Origin: Bacillota bacterium | GTDB taxonomy: Bacteria > Bacillota > Sulfobacillia > RBS10-35 > JAJYVN01 | Direction of reading: 5' to 3' | Assembly: GCA_021791995.1 (NCBI GenBank) | Contig: JAJYVN010000020.1 | Location: 1-18,465 of the forward strand | DNA length: 18,465 bases | Shown: one piece after another, positions 7,688 to 13,834 of the stretch | How positions within the stretch are numbered: position 1 is the stretch's first letter | How the letters are laid out: each line of letters opens with the position of its first letter | Notes under the pieces: model-generated | The model's input: the letters and a program-made list of their open reading frames with translations, nothing else | Told to the model about the DNA's origin: nothing | Databases searched by the model: none | Program-made: the position numbers and the translations under genes

Positions 7688-8707
7688 ATGGAACGGGAAA
7701 AGGCCCTGGAAGTGGCGCTGAGCCACATCGAGCGTCAGTTTGGCAAGGGATCGATCATGAAGCTTGGCGAGGTGGCGGGTCGGATGCAGGTGGAGACGAT
7801 CCCCTCCGGCTCGATTTCCCTTGATGTCGCCTTGGGTGTTGGCGGTTTGCCCCGCGGGCGCGTCATCGAGATTTTTGGCCACGAATCCAGTGGCAAGACC
7901 ACCCTGGCACAGCATGCGATGGCTTCGGCGCAGAAGTCCGGCGGGATTGCTGCGATGATTGACGCTGAGCATGCGCTGGATCCGGGCTACGCCAAACGCC
8001 TCGGCGTGGATATTGATAACCTCTTGATTTCCCAGCCGGATACCGGTGAGCAGGCTCTGGAGATTGCGGAGGCGCTCGTGCGCTCCGGCGCGCTCGATGT
8101 GATTGTTGTCGACTCGGTGGCTGCGCTTGTTCCCCGTGCCGAGATCGAGGGCGAGATGGGAGATGCGCATGTCGGCCTGCAGGCCCGCCTGATGTCGCAG
8201 GCCTTGCGTAAGCTGGTCGGCGCGGTGAGCAAATCCAAGACATGCCTCATCTTCACCAACCAGATCCGTGAGAAGGTTGGCGTCATGTTCGGTAATCCCG
8301 AGACGACTCCGGGGGGGCGAGCGTTGAAGTTCTACTCCTCGGTACGGATTGAGGTGCGTCGGATCGAGACGCTCAAGCAGGGACAGGAGTCGACGGGTAT
8401 TCGGGTGCGGGCCAAGGTGGTTAAGAACAAGGTGGCGCCTCCCTTCCGTCAGGCGGAGTTCGACATCCTCTACGGAGAGGGGATCTCGCGCGAGGGAGAC
8501 CTTTTGGACCTAGCCGAGGAGCAAAGTATCGTGACGCGCTCAGGAACCTGGTACAGCTATGGTAACGAACGCTTGGGACAGGGACGAGAGAACGCGCGCG
8601 AGTTTTTGCGTGCTCATCCAGAGATGACCAACGCGATCGAGGAGCGAATCCGCCAGGCGCTGAGCGGCGGTGAGTTGAAGGCAACAGGCTCCGATGGGGA
8701 TAGCTGA
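7688..8707 (+). CDS. recA: Recombinase RecA
   Basis: RecA forms ATP-dependent filaments on single-stranded DNA for strand exchange, and activates LexA self-cleavage in the SOS response. The 339-residue product has the family length. It has the MIDAEHALDP motif with catalytic E94, the VDSVAALVPRAEIEGEMGD block (141-159), and the L2 region from NQIREKVGVMFGNPETTPGG. Two positions are unusual: the Walker A reads GHESSGKT (64-71) instead of the near-universal GPESSGKT, and the strand before Q192 reads IFTNQ rather than IFINQ. The start is ATG at 7688, with AAAGGAG about 12 nt upstream; the frame is open further upstream to 7427 but this part overlaps thpR and has no homology. No clear LexA box was found upstream and no recX follows. 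Confidence 0.98.
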   Translation: MEREKALEVALSHIERQFGKGSIMKLGEVAGRMQVETIPSGSISLDVALGVGGLPRGRVIEIFGHESSGKTTLAQHAMASAQKSGGIAAMIDAEHALDPGYAKRLGVDIDNLLISQPDTGEQALEIAEALVRSGALDVIVVDSVAALVPRAEIEGEMGDAHVGLQARLMSQALRKLVGAVSKSKTCLIFTNQIREKVGVMFGNPETTPGGRALKFYSSVRIEVRRIETLKQGQESTGIRVRAKVVKNKVAPPFRQAEFDILYGEGISREGDLLDLAEEQSIVTRSGTWYSYGNERLGQGRENAREFLRAHPEMTNAIEERIRQALSGGELKATGSDGDS

Positions 8708-8734
8708 ACGGTTACGGCATTACGGCTACATCTC

Positions 8735-8763
8735 TTGACAAGTGTTGCTGAGACGTTTATGCT
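8735..8763 (+). promoter_or_regulatory. Sigma-A-type promoter in the recA-rny gap
   Basis: A perfect -35 TTGACA (8735-8740) is followed after 17 nt by TATGCT (8758-8763), matching 4 of 6 in the -10 box. Transcription would start near 8770. It is the best promoter in the window and lies 28 nt after the recA stop, before the terminator at 8833. Confidence 0.7.
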
Positions 8764-8769
8764 GCAACG

Positions 8770-8872
8770 AATAGGCATTCAGGAAGGGTCGACGAGTTTC
8801 GGTGATTTGAGGTCGTTGGGATAGGGAGTGCAAAGCCGGCTTCGTCGTGACGGCCGGCTTGTTTGTGTCTTT
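8770..8872 (+). ncRNA. Possible ~100-nt small RNA or attenuated rny leader
   Basis: This is the segment between the promoter at 8735-8763 and the intrinsic terminator at 8833-8872. A transcript ending there would be about 100 nt with no convincing reading frame. CGACGA at 8790-8795 could pair with TCGTCG in the terminator loop (8842-8847), which would allow a competing fold. No Rfam family was recognised by eye. It could equally be a leader with partial read-through into rny. Confidence 0.28.
8833..8872 (+). terminator. Intrinsic terminator
   Basis: AAGCCGGC (8833-8840) and GCCGGCTT (8853-8860) form a perfect 8-bp GC stem with a 12-nt loop, followed by the T-rich stretch GTTTGTGTCTTT. It would end recA transcripts and also any transcript from the promoter at 8735. 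Confidence 0.75.
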
Positions 8873-8902
8873 AGATTCACCTCGCGGCTGGTTGCAACAG
8901 TC

Positions 8903-8970
8903 GGGGGAAAACAGACGGCGTAATGAACAGTCGAAGAGCAAGCAGCTGTTGATGGCGGTCGTTTTCCCCC
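8903..8970 (+). promoter_or_regulatory. Long leader stem just upstream of rny
   Basis: GGGGGAAAAC (8903-8912) is perfectly complementary to GTTTTCCCCC (8961-8970). After one unpaired base the stem can continue with GAC (8914-8916) and GTC (8958-8960), and an inner AACAG (8926-8930)/CTGTT (8946-8950) stem nests inside. The structure ends 22 nt before the rny GTG, close to its ribosome site. This suggests post-transcriptional control of rny. Confidence 0.5.
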
Positions 8971-8992
8971 TCATGGCAGGGGGTGGCTGGGT

Positions 8993-10531
8993 GTGGTTCT
9001 AGAAATAGTTGGAACAGCCGTTGTGGCCTTGGCCATCGGCGTTGTGGCGGGCTTTACGGTGCGGCGCTCCGTCGCGGAGCGCCAGATCGGATCGGCGGAG
9101 CAGGAGGCCGCGCGGTTACGCGATGTCGCGACGAAAGAGGCCGAGGCGCACGCCCGCGAATTGGTGTTGGAGGCGCGCGAAGAGGTCCAGCGCCTGCGGT
9201 TGGAATTCGAGAAGGAAGCGAAGGAGCAGCGCGCGGACCACCAACGGATTGAGAAGCGGCTCCTCCAGCGGGAGGAGACCCTCGAGAAGAAGCTGGAAGG
9301 ACTGGAGCAGAGAGACGAGGCCATGCGCCGCCGCGAGGCAGAGCTTGAAAAGGTGCGCGATTCGGTGGAAGAGTTGCGTGGTCAGGAGATCGTGGAGCTC
9401 GAACGGATCTCGGGAATGCGCCGGGACGAGGCGCGGGAGTTTCTGCTGCAGGGCGTGCGCGATGAGGCTAGTCGCGAGGCAACGCAGATTATGCGGAACA
9501 TCGAGGCCGAAGCGCGGGCGAATGGTGAGCGGACCGCGCGTGAGATCGTTGGTTTGGCGATGGAGCGCTGTGCGGCGGACCATGCGGCGGAGAGCACCGT
9601 ATCGGTGGTGGAACTTCCCTCAGATGACATGAAGGGTCGGATCATTGGGCGGGAGGGTCGCAATATTCGCACCTTTGAGGCACTCACCGGCGTGGATCTC
9701 ATCATTGATGATACACCAGAGGCTGTGGTGATCTCCTCCTTTGAGCCCATCCGCCGGGAGAAGGCGCGGCTGACCTTGCAAAAGCTGATTGCCGATGGGC
9801 GGATTCACCCAGCGCGGATTGAGGAGACCTTTCAGAAGGCCGAGCGAGAAATCGAGGAGCGGATCCGTGAAGAGGGTGAGCGGGCCTGTGAGGACGTTGG
9901 GATTGTGGGGATGCATCCCGATCTGGTGAAAACCCTTGGTCGGTTGCGTTACCGCACCTCATACGGCCAGAACGTTCTCAAACATTCGATTGAGGTGGCG
10001 CATCTGGCCGGAATCATGGCGGCGGAACTCGGCGCGGATATTCATCTGTCGAAGCGCGCTGGGTTGGTTCATGACATTGGCAAGGCGCTGGACCATGAGC
10101 TGACCGGTACCCATATCACGATCGGCATGGAGTTGCTCGAGCGCTACAGCGAGTCAGCCGATGTGATCCATGCCATGTCGACGCACCACGGGGACTTTGA
10201 GGCGCATTCGTTGGAAGCGGTATTGGTGACCACTGCCGATAAATTGTCGGCATCGCGTCCTGGGGCGCGGCGAGAGACCCTGGAGGCCTACATCGAGCGA
10301 CTGCGAAAACTCGAAGAAATCGCTTCCTCTTTCGAGGGAGTGGAAAAGTCATTCGCGATCTCGGCTGGACGTGAGGTGCGCATTGCGGTTAAACCGGACC
10401 GTGTCGATGATGACGAGGCGTACCGCCTGGCAAAAGCGATCTGCAAACGGATTGAGCAGGAAGTGCGCTTCCCCGGACAGATCAAGGTAACGGTGATCCG
10501 CGAGACACGCGCGGTGGAACACGCCAAGTGA
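8993..10531 (+). CDS. rny: Ribonuclease Y
   Basis: RNase Y is the membrane-bound endoribonuclease that starts mRNA decay in many Bacillota. The 512-residue product has all expected parts: an N-terminal membrane helix (about residues 5-23), a long charged coiled coil (about 28-200), a KH domain with GRIIGREGRNIR near 213-224, and an HD domain with the metal pair H360-D361 in GLVHDIGKALDHE. The start is GTG at 8993, with a GGGGGTGG ribosome site just upstream; the nearby ATG at 8973 is out of frame. The terminator at 8833 and the stem at 8903-8970 lie in its leader. ymdB follows after 29 nt, the usual order in this phylum. Confidence 0.97.
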   Translation: MVLEIVGTAVVALAIGVVAGFTVRRSVAERQIGSAEQEAARLRDVATKEAEAHARELVLEAREEVQRLRLEFEKEAKEQRADHQRIEKRLLQREETLEKKLEGLEQRDEAMRRREAELEKVRDSVEELRGQEIVELERISGMRRDEAREFLLQGVRDEASREATQIMRNIEAEARANGERTAREIVGLAMERCAADHAAESTVSVVELPSDDMKGRIIGREGRNIRTFEALTGVDLIIDDTPEAVVISSFEPIRREKARLTLQKLIADGRIHPARIEETFQKAEREIEERIREEGERACEDVGIVGMHPDLVKTLGRLRYRTSYGQNVLKHSIEVAHLAGIMAAELGADIHLSKRAGLVHDIGKALDHELTGTHITIGMELLERYSESADVIHAMSTHHGDFEAHSLEAVLVTTADKLSASRPGARRETLEAYIERLRKLEEIASSFEGVEKSFAISAGREVRIAVKPDRVDDDEAYRLAKAICKRIEQEVRFPGQIKVTVIRETRAVEHAK

Positions 10532-10560
10532 GTTAGGGTTGCGGGAGGGCGGGGGCGGCC

Positions 10561-11376
10561 TTGCGAATCCTCTTTGTTGGTGATGTAGTGGGGAAGCCAG
10601 GTCGTCGCCTGCTCGCCTCGCGTTTACCGGAACTGCGGGAATTGCATGCCGTCGACTTCGTCATCGCAAACGCCGAAAACGCGTCCGGGGGTGTTGGTCT
10701 AACACCGGGCAATGCGCGGGAGCTTTTGGCGCTGGGCATCGATGTGCTTACGCTCGGCAACCACGCCTGGGATAAGCGGGAGCTTCTGGATGCTATTGAC
10801 GACATTCCTCAACTGGTGCGTCCACTGAACTATCCTCCCGGCACGCCGGGAAGGGGATGGACGGTGCGCACGAGCCGGGTGGGGACGCGGGTCGCGGTCA
10901 TCAACGCAATGGGGCGTGTCTTTTCGGGGGCGCATCTCGACTGTCCGTTTCGCGGTCTCGAGGAGGCACTGGGGGAGATCGGTCCTTCCGGGAACGTGGT
11001 CATTGTTGATTTTCATGCGGACGCGACGTCCGAAAAGGTGACGATGGGATGGTATCTGGATGGTCGTGTCAGTGCCGTGGTAGGGACGCATACGCACGTG
11101 CAAACGGCGGACGCGGCGGTTTTGCCGGGTGGCACCGCGTACATCACCGACGTCGGGATGACCGGACCATGGGTCTCCTCGCTCGGGATGGAACGCGGGC
11201 GGATCATTGAACGCTTTCTCACACAGCTTCCCGTCCGGTTCGAGGTGGCTACGGGACCAAGCCAGCTGAATGCGATCTTGATCGATATCGATGAAACGAC
11301 GGGCCGGGCGCGTTCGGTCCATCCGCTCTTTGAGCGGGAGGCGCTCGATGCGCCCGACGCCTCGGAATGGGGCTGA
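10561..11376 (+). CDS. ymdB: YmdB-family metallophosphoesterase (cyclic nucleotide phosphodiesterase)
   Basis: This family (TIGR00282) binds two metals and in Bacillus subtilis hydrolyses cyclic nucleotides and influences biofilm and late-growth gene expression. The 271-residue product has the metal ligands in place: D8 (FVGDVVG), E39-N40 (NAENAS), N67-H68 (GNHAWD), H152 (DFHAD), H177 and H179 (GTHTHV). The start is TTG at 10561 after a GGGAGGGCGGGGG site, and the product begins MRILFVGD as expected. It is 29 nt after rny, and its last bases overlap the dipeptidase start, so the three genes probably form one transcript. spoVS, often next to it in related genomes, is not present. Confidence 0.93.
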   Translation: MRILFVGDVVGKPGRRLLASRLPELRELHAVDFVIANAENASGGVGLTPGNARELLALGIDVLTLGNHAWDKRELLDAIDDIPQLVRPLNYPPGTPGRGWTVRTSRVGTRVAVINAMGRVFSGAHLDCPFRGLEEALGEIGPSGNVVIVDFHADATSEKVTMGWYLDGRVSAVVGTHTHVQTADAAVLPGGTAYITDVGMTGPWVSSLGMERGRIIERFLTQLPVRFEVATGPSQLNAILIDIDETTGRARSVHPLFEREALDAPDASEWG

Positions 11377-12368
11377 TCCATGTGGCGGAAGAGGGCGGAT
11401 GGCCTTCCAACACGGCGGTAGTGGACGCGCACATCGATACGGTCCATCACATGTTGCAGGGGCGCGACTTCCTGCAACGTTCCACGGAGGGACAGGTGGA
11501 TCTTCCTCGCCTGCAGGCGGGAGGGGTGGCTGCGCAGGTTTTTGCCCTCTTCGTCGAACCTGAGTACAAGCCCGACCGGGCGTTGCACCGTGTGCTGCGC
11601 CTGTGGGACGCCTTAGATCGCACGATCGAACGGAGTGCGGGTGCCATGCACCTCGTGCGGAGCACGTCGGACCTGGACGAGGCGCTCGGTAAGGGCCAAC
11701 TGGCGGTGATTGTGTCAGTGGAGGGTGGAGAGCCCATCGGCAATGACCTTGCCTATCTGCGTGTGCTCCATGCCCTGGGCGTACGCGCGCTGGGACTCAC
11801 CTGGAATGAGCGCAATGCCATCGCGGACGGGGCGGGAGAGGATCCGAACGGTGGCGGCCTCACGCGTTTCGGCCGATCGGTCGTCTCCGAGATGAATCGC
11901 CTCCACATTCTGGTCGATGTTTCCCACCTCAACGAGCGCAGCTTCTGGGACGTACTAGACCACTCCACGTCACCTATCGTCGCCTCCCACAGCAATGCGC
12001 GCTCCCTCTGCGATCATCCGCGGAATCTCCGTGACACGCAGATCCAGGCGCTGGCCGCGGCGGGTGGTGTGATGGGGATGAACTTCTTTGCGGACTTTCT
12101 CGTTTCCGGTGAGGCTGAGGCCACCATTGATTCTGTCGTAGCCCATATCGACCACATTGTCGCATTGGTGGGGGCGGAGCACATCGGACTCGGATCGGAC
12201 TTCGACGGCATCTCGCGTTGGCCGCGTGGGTTGGAGGATGCGAGTTGCTTTCCGAATCTTACCGACGCCCTCCTTCGTCGCGGATATCGTTCGGAGGATG
12301 TCCGGGCGATTCTTGGCGGTAATTTCTTGCGTGTGCTGCGCCAGGTGTGGGATGGCACGGATTTTTGA
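11367..12368 (+). CDS. Membrane dipeptidase-type metallopeptidase (family M19)
   Basis: The 333-residue product belongs to the M19 (renal dipeptidase) family of zinc dipeptidases, which cleave dipeptides including some with D-residues. The binuclear site is visible: H22 and D24 in VDAHID, bridging E119 in VSVEGGEP, H187 in VDVSHLNE, H208 in VASHSN, and D278 in GLGSDFDG. The ending ILGGNFLRVL is typical. There is no signal peptide or hydrophobic anchor, so despite the family name it looks cytosolic. The ATG at 11367 overlaps the ymdB stop by 10 nt and lacks a good ribosome site, suggesting translation coupled to ymdB; GTG at 11382 is an alternative. A role in recycling peptidoglycan or spore peptides is only an inference. 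Confidence 0.92.
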   Translation: MGLIHVAEEGGWPSNTAVVDAHIDTVHHMLQGRDFLQRSTEGQVDLPRLQAGGVAAQVFALFVEPEYKPDRALHRVLRLWDALDRTIERSAGAMHLVRSTSDLDEALGKGQLAVIVSVEGGEPIGNDLAYLRVLHALGVRALGLTWNERNAIADGAGEDPNGGGLTRFGRSVVSEMNRLHILVDVSHLNERSFWDVLDHSTSPIVASHSNARSLCDHPRNLRDTQIQALAAAGGVMGMNFFADFLVSGEAEATIDSVVAHIDHIVALVGAEHIGLGSDFDGISRWPRGLEDASCFPNLTDALLRRGYRSEDVRAILGGNFLRVLRQVWDGTDF

Positions 12369-12393
12369 TGGATGGATCGACAAAACCCCCCTT

Positions 12394-12418
12394 CCTTCCG
12401 CCTTGTCAAGGCGGAAGG
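12394..12418. terminator. Strong hairpin after the rny-ymdB-dipeptidase cluster
   Basis: CCTTCCGCCTT (12394-12404) and AAGGCGGAAGG (12408-12418) form a perfect 11-bp stem with a 3-nt loop, extendable by two G-T pairs, 25 nt after the dipeptidase stop. No T-run follows on the + strand; on the - strand the stem is followed by AAGGGGGGTTTTG. It may end the upstream transcript but is not a textbook terminator. Confidence 0.5.
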
Positions 12419-12431
12419 GGAGCATGACAAT
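12403..12431 (+). promoter_or_regulatory. Candidate promoter for the HTH/coiled-coil gene
   Basis: TTGTCA (12403-12408) and GACAAT (12426-12431) are 17 nt apart and match 5 of 6 and 4 of 6 of the -35 and -10 consensus. The -35 box lies in the loop and right arm of the hairpin at 12394-12418. The predicted start near 12438 leaves room for the GAGGAGAGGAAGGG site and the TTG start at 12468. Confidence 0.4.
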
Positions 12432-12467
12432 TCAAGCAACATGGCAGGGACGAGGAGAGGAAGGGCA

Positions 12468-13094
12468 TTGGAGACCCAGTCGGGACCAAGTCCCAAAGGC
12501 CGCCGTCGGCGACCGCGGGTGGTGGGTCGCCACCTGTCGTCGGGACGGGTGCGGGGGGTGCGTTGGGTGGACAGACCCATGGTGCCCTTGCCTGCAGAGG
12601 CTTCGGCGGCGTCCGAGATGGATGTCGCATCCTCGGTTCCGCCGACGGTATCGTTGGCGGATGCGTGTACCCTGCTCGGTTGCACTCCCCACGTACTTCG
12701 GCGTCTCCTCGACGAATTTGGTGATCACCTGCCGCCTCTTTTGGAGATCGCCGGGGAGCGCAGGCTGCCGACCAGTGCCTCGGGGACGCTAGAGGCGATT
12801 CTGCGTTGGCGGAGCGAGGGGGCGGCGGCTGCCGATATCCAGAACCGGCTCGTGGCGCTACGCCGCGAGGGTGACACACGCCAGGCGCGTGACCAGGACA
12901 TGGTCTTGACCGCGATGGCAGAGCTCCGGGCCGAGTTGCGCCAGAGCATCAATCGTCAGGTGGAAGATCGGGACCGGCTTGTGACGATGCTGATGCGCAC
13001 CAACCAACAGTTGAATCAGATGCGCTTTGAGTTGGCGTCACGCCCCCGGAGGGAGCGTCGCAAGAGCTGGTGGCAGCGGCTCTTCCACCACTAA
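12468..13094 (+). CDS. Unrecognised protein with MerR-like HTH, coiled coil and basic Trp tail
   Basis: I cannot assign a named family. From TTG at 12468 the product has 208 residues in four parts: a basic, disordered-looking N-terminus (RRRRPR and more Arg); a MerR-like winged helix-turn-helix at about 60-130, from VSLADACTLLGCTPHVLRRL through the wing (AGERRLP) to the SEGAAAADIQNRL helix; a charged coiled coil at about 145-190; and the C-terminal tail RRERRKSWWQRLFHH. The start is uncertain: TTG 12468 has a strong GAGGAGAGGAAGGG site, while ATG 12441 and ATG 12372 have none and lie at or before the predicted transcription start. The layout recalls RacA-like chromosome-anchoring proteins or plasmid MerR-type regulators, but this is only similarity of architecture. 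Its stop overlaps the stop of the small gene on the other strand. Confidence 0.75.
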   Translation: METQSGPSPKGRRRRPRVVGRHLSSGRVRGVRWVDRPMVPLPAEASAASEMDVASSVPPTVSLADACTLLGCTPHVLRRLLDEFGDHLPPLLEIAGERRLPTSASGTLEAILRWRSEGAAAADIQNRLVALRREGDTRQARDQDMVLTAMAELRAELRQSINRQVEDRDRLVTMLMRTNQQLNQMRFELASRPRRERRKSWWQRLFHH

Positions 13095-13240
13095 CGCACC
13101 AAGAAGAAGATCGACAGATAAGCGATCATGCTGCCGCCCACGAGAATCACCAGGACCCAGGCAAAGATCCTGGATCCACGGCCTCGACGCGGTGATGACC
13201 CGATGCTTCGGACACGTTGGCTGCGGTTGTTCTTGTTCAC
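13091..13240 (-). CDS. 49-residue basic single-pass membrane protein
   Basis: On the - strand a GTG at 13240 opens a 49-codon frame ending with TAG at 13091-13093. The first 24 residues are very basic (eight Arg, one Lys, with Ser and Gly), followed by one uninterrupted membrane helix at about 25-48 (starting IFAWVLVILVGG, ending SIFFLV) and a final Arg. This is a well-formed small membrane protein with the N-terminus inside by the positive-inside rule. A TTGACA promoter lies about 16 nt before the predicted transcript start region. The weak point is the ribosome site: AGGGG directly abuts the GTG; TTG at 13258 is an in-frame alternative. The helix is slightly reminiscent of Prli42-type (DUF4044) small proteins of Bacillota, which I cannot confirm. 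It converges on the HTH gene with stops overlapping. Confidence 0.55.
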   Translation of the reverse strand: MNKNNRSQRVRSIGSSPRRGRGSRIFAWVLVILVGGSMIAYLSIFFLVR

Positions 13241-13263
13241 CCCTGCATCATGCCACAACCACG

Positions 13264-13292
13264 CGTATTCGGAAGTAGCGTCGTGGTGTCAA
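13264..13292 (-). promoter_or_regulatory. Promoter for the 49-residue membrane protein
   Basis: Reading the - strand, a perfect TTGACA (13292 down to 13287) is followed after 17 nt by AATACG (13269 to 13264), a weak -10 box. Transcription would start near 13257, about 16 nt before the GTG at 13240. Confidence 0.45.
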
Positions 13293-13298
13293 CTGTTG

Positions 13299-13322
13299 CC
13301 CGGTTTGCCTCGGCAAACCGGG
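13299..13322. repeat. Perfect 10-11-bp hairpin with CTCG tetraloop
   Basis: CCCGGTTTGCC (13299-13309) is complementary to GGCAAACCGGG (13312-13322). With 10 pairs it closes a CTCG tetraloop. No T-run follows on either strand. It lies 7 nt beyond the -35 box of the - strand promoter and could be a terminator-like or protein-bound element. Confidence 0.55.
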
Positions 13323-13348
13323 GTAGCTGTCATGGGTGCGGCATCTAA

Positions 13349-13593
13349 CCCAGCGTGCGGATGGTAGCGGCTGACGTGACGCGCGGGCACGCGAAGCCAG
13401 CGCACGTGCAAGAAGACCAAGCCCCATCGGGCATCCGTGCATTCAAGCCCAGGCGTTGCATCCGTTTTGTTGAGCAACGCGGTCTGCCCGTGGCTCTTTG
13501 TGACGGTCCAGCCGATGGTGGCACGCACAAACGCGATCGGCTGGACCGTGTGTACTCGCAAGCAGCAACCCGTTCACGCTGGGATGGACGGGT
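13349..13593. ncRNA. Candidate structured RNA or MITE-like element
   Basis: Outer arms CCCAGCGTG (13349-13357) and CACGCTGGG (13575-13583) pair over 9 bp across 217 nt. Inside are CGGGCA (13428-13433)/TGCCCG (13485-13490), enclosing GCGTTGC (13453-13459)/GCAACGC (13474-13480), and the separate 14-bp hairpin at 13503-13549. GCACG (13387-13391)/CGTGC (13405-13409) adds a fifth. The right outer arm also lies in the loop of ACCCGT (13568-13573)/ACGGGT (13588-13593), so a loop contact is possible. The strand is undecided. No known RNA family was recognised, and no target duplication was seen. Confidence 0.35.
13503..13549. repeat. 14-bp perfect inverted repeat
   Basis: ACGGTCCAGCCGAT (13503-13516) and ATCGGCTGGACCGT (13536-13549) are exact reverse complements separated by 19 nt. 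This is the longest perfect stem seen in the window and lies outside any gene. Confidence 0.8.
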
Positions 13594-13733
13594 CCGCGAG
13601 AGGCGTAGGACGATTCCCAATGGCCCGCCCTACCGGTGCGTATAGGGTCGGCTCATAGCTCAGCAGGCGGGAAGGAACAAGGGGCGACCGGCGCAAACCG
13701 GATGGGGGTGGCACGGCCGGCCGGTGGCGCGGT

Positions 13734-13763
13734 GTGTCAGGGAAATCGGGCAACGGCTGACAC
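13734..13763. repeat. Inverted repeat in the miaB upstream region
   Basis: GTGTCAG (13734-13740) and CTGACAC (13757-13763) form a 7-bp stem around a 16-nt loop, about 40 nt before the likely miaB -10 box. It could be an operator or a terminator for transcription coming from the left; no T-run follows. Confidence 0.45.
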
Positions 13764-13804
13764 AACGGTAGTGGAGTGGGGCGTGGTGTCTAGCTTCTGC
13801 CGCA

Positions 13805-13813
13805 TGGTAAACT
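13805..13813 (+). promoter_or_regulatory. Extended -10 promoter of miaB
   Basis: TGGTAAACT fits the extended -10 form TGN plus a 4-of-6 hexamer (TAAACT at 13808-13813). No good -35 box is seen. A start near 13820 would give a short leader containing the GGGGGGGCGG ribosome site and the GTG at 13835. Confidence 0.4.
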
Positions 13814-13834
13814 GCATCGTGGGGGGGCGGCGCA

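Larger units (their letters stand above)
13241..13834. other. Gene-free, inverted-repeat-rich region between the small membrane gene and miaB
   Basis: These 594 bases hold no credible protein gene: open frames on either strand lack ribosome sites and resemble nothing known. At the left end is the - strand promoter, at the right end the miaB leader. Between them are perfect inverted repeats at 13299-13322, 13453-13480, 13503-13549 and 13734-13763, plus longer-range pairings listed separately. Confidence 0.6.

Noticed and set aside
8828..8923. Micro-ORF starting with GTG across the terminator after recA
   Set aside because: It runs through the terminator stem and T-tract, and its product is Arg-rich with no sign of a real protein.
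13289..13561. A 90-codon open frame on the - strand across the repeat island
   Set aside because: No ribosome site or family resemblance; it crosses several inverted repeats, which explains its self-similar peptide.
13650..13668. A tRNA-like D-arm stretch (CATAGCTCAGCAGG)
   Set aside because: No matching acceptor stem, anticodon arm or TTCGA loop could be built around it.
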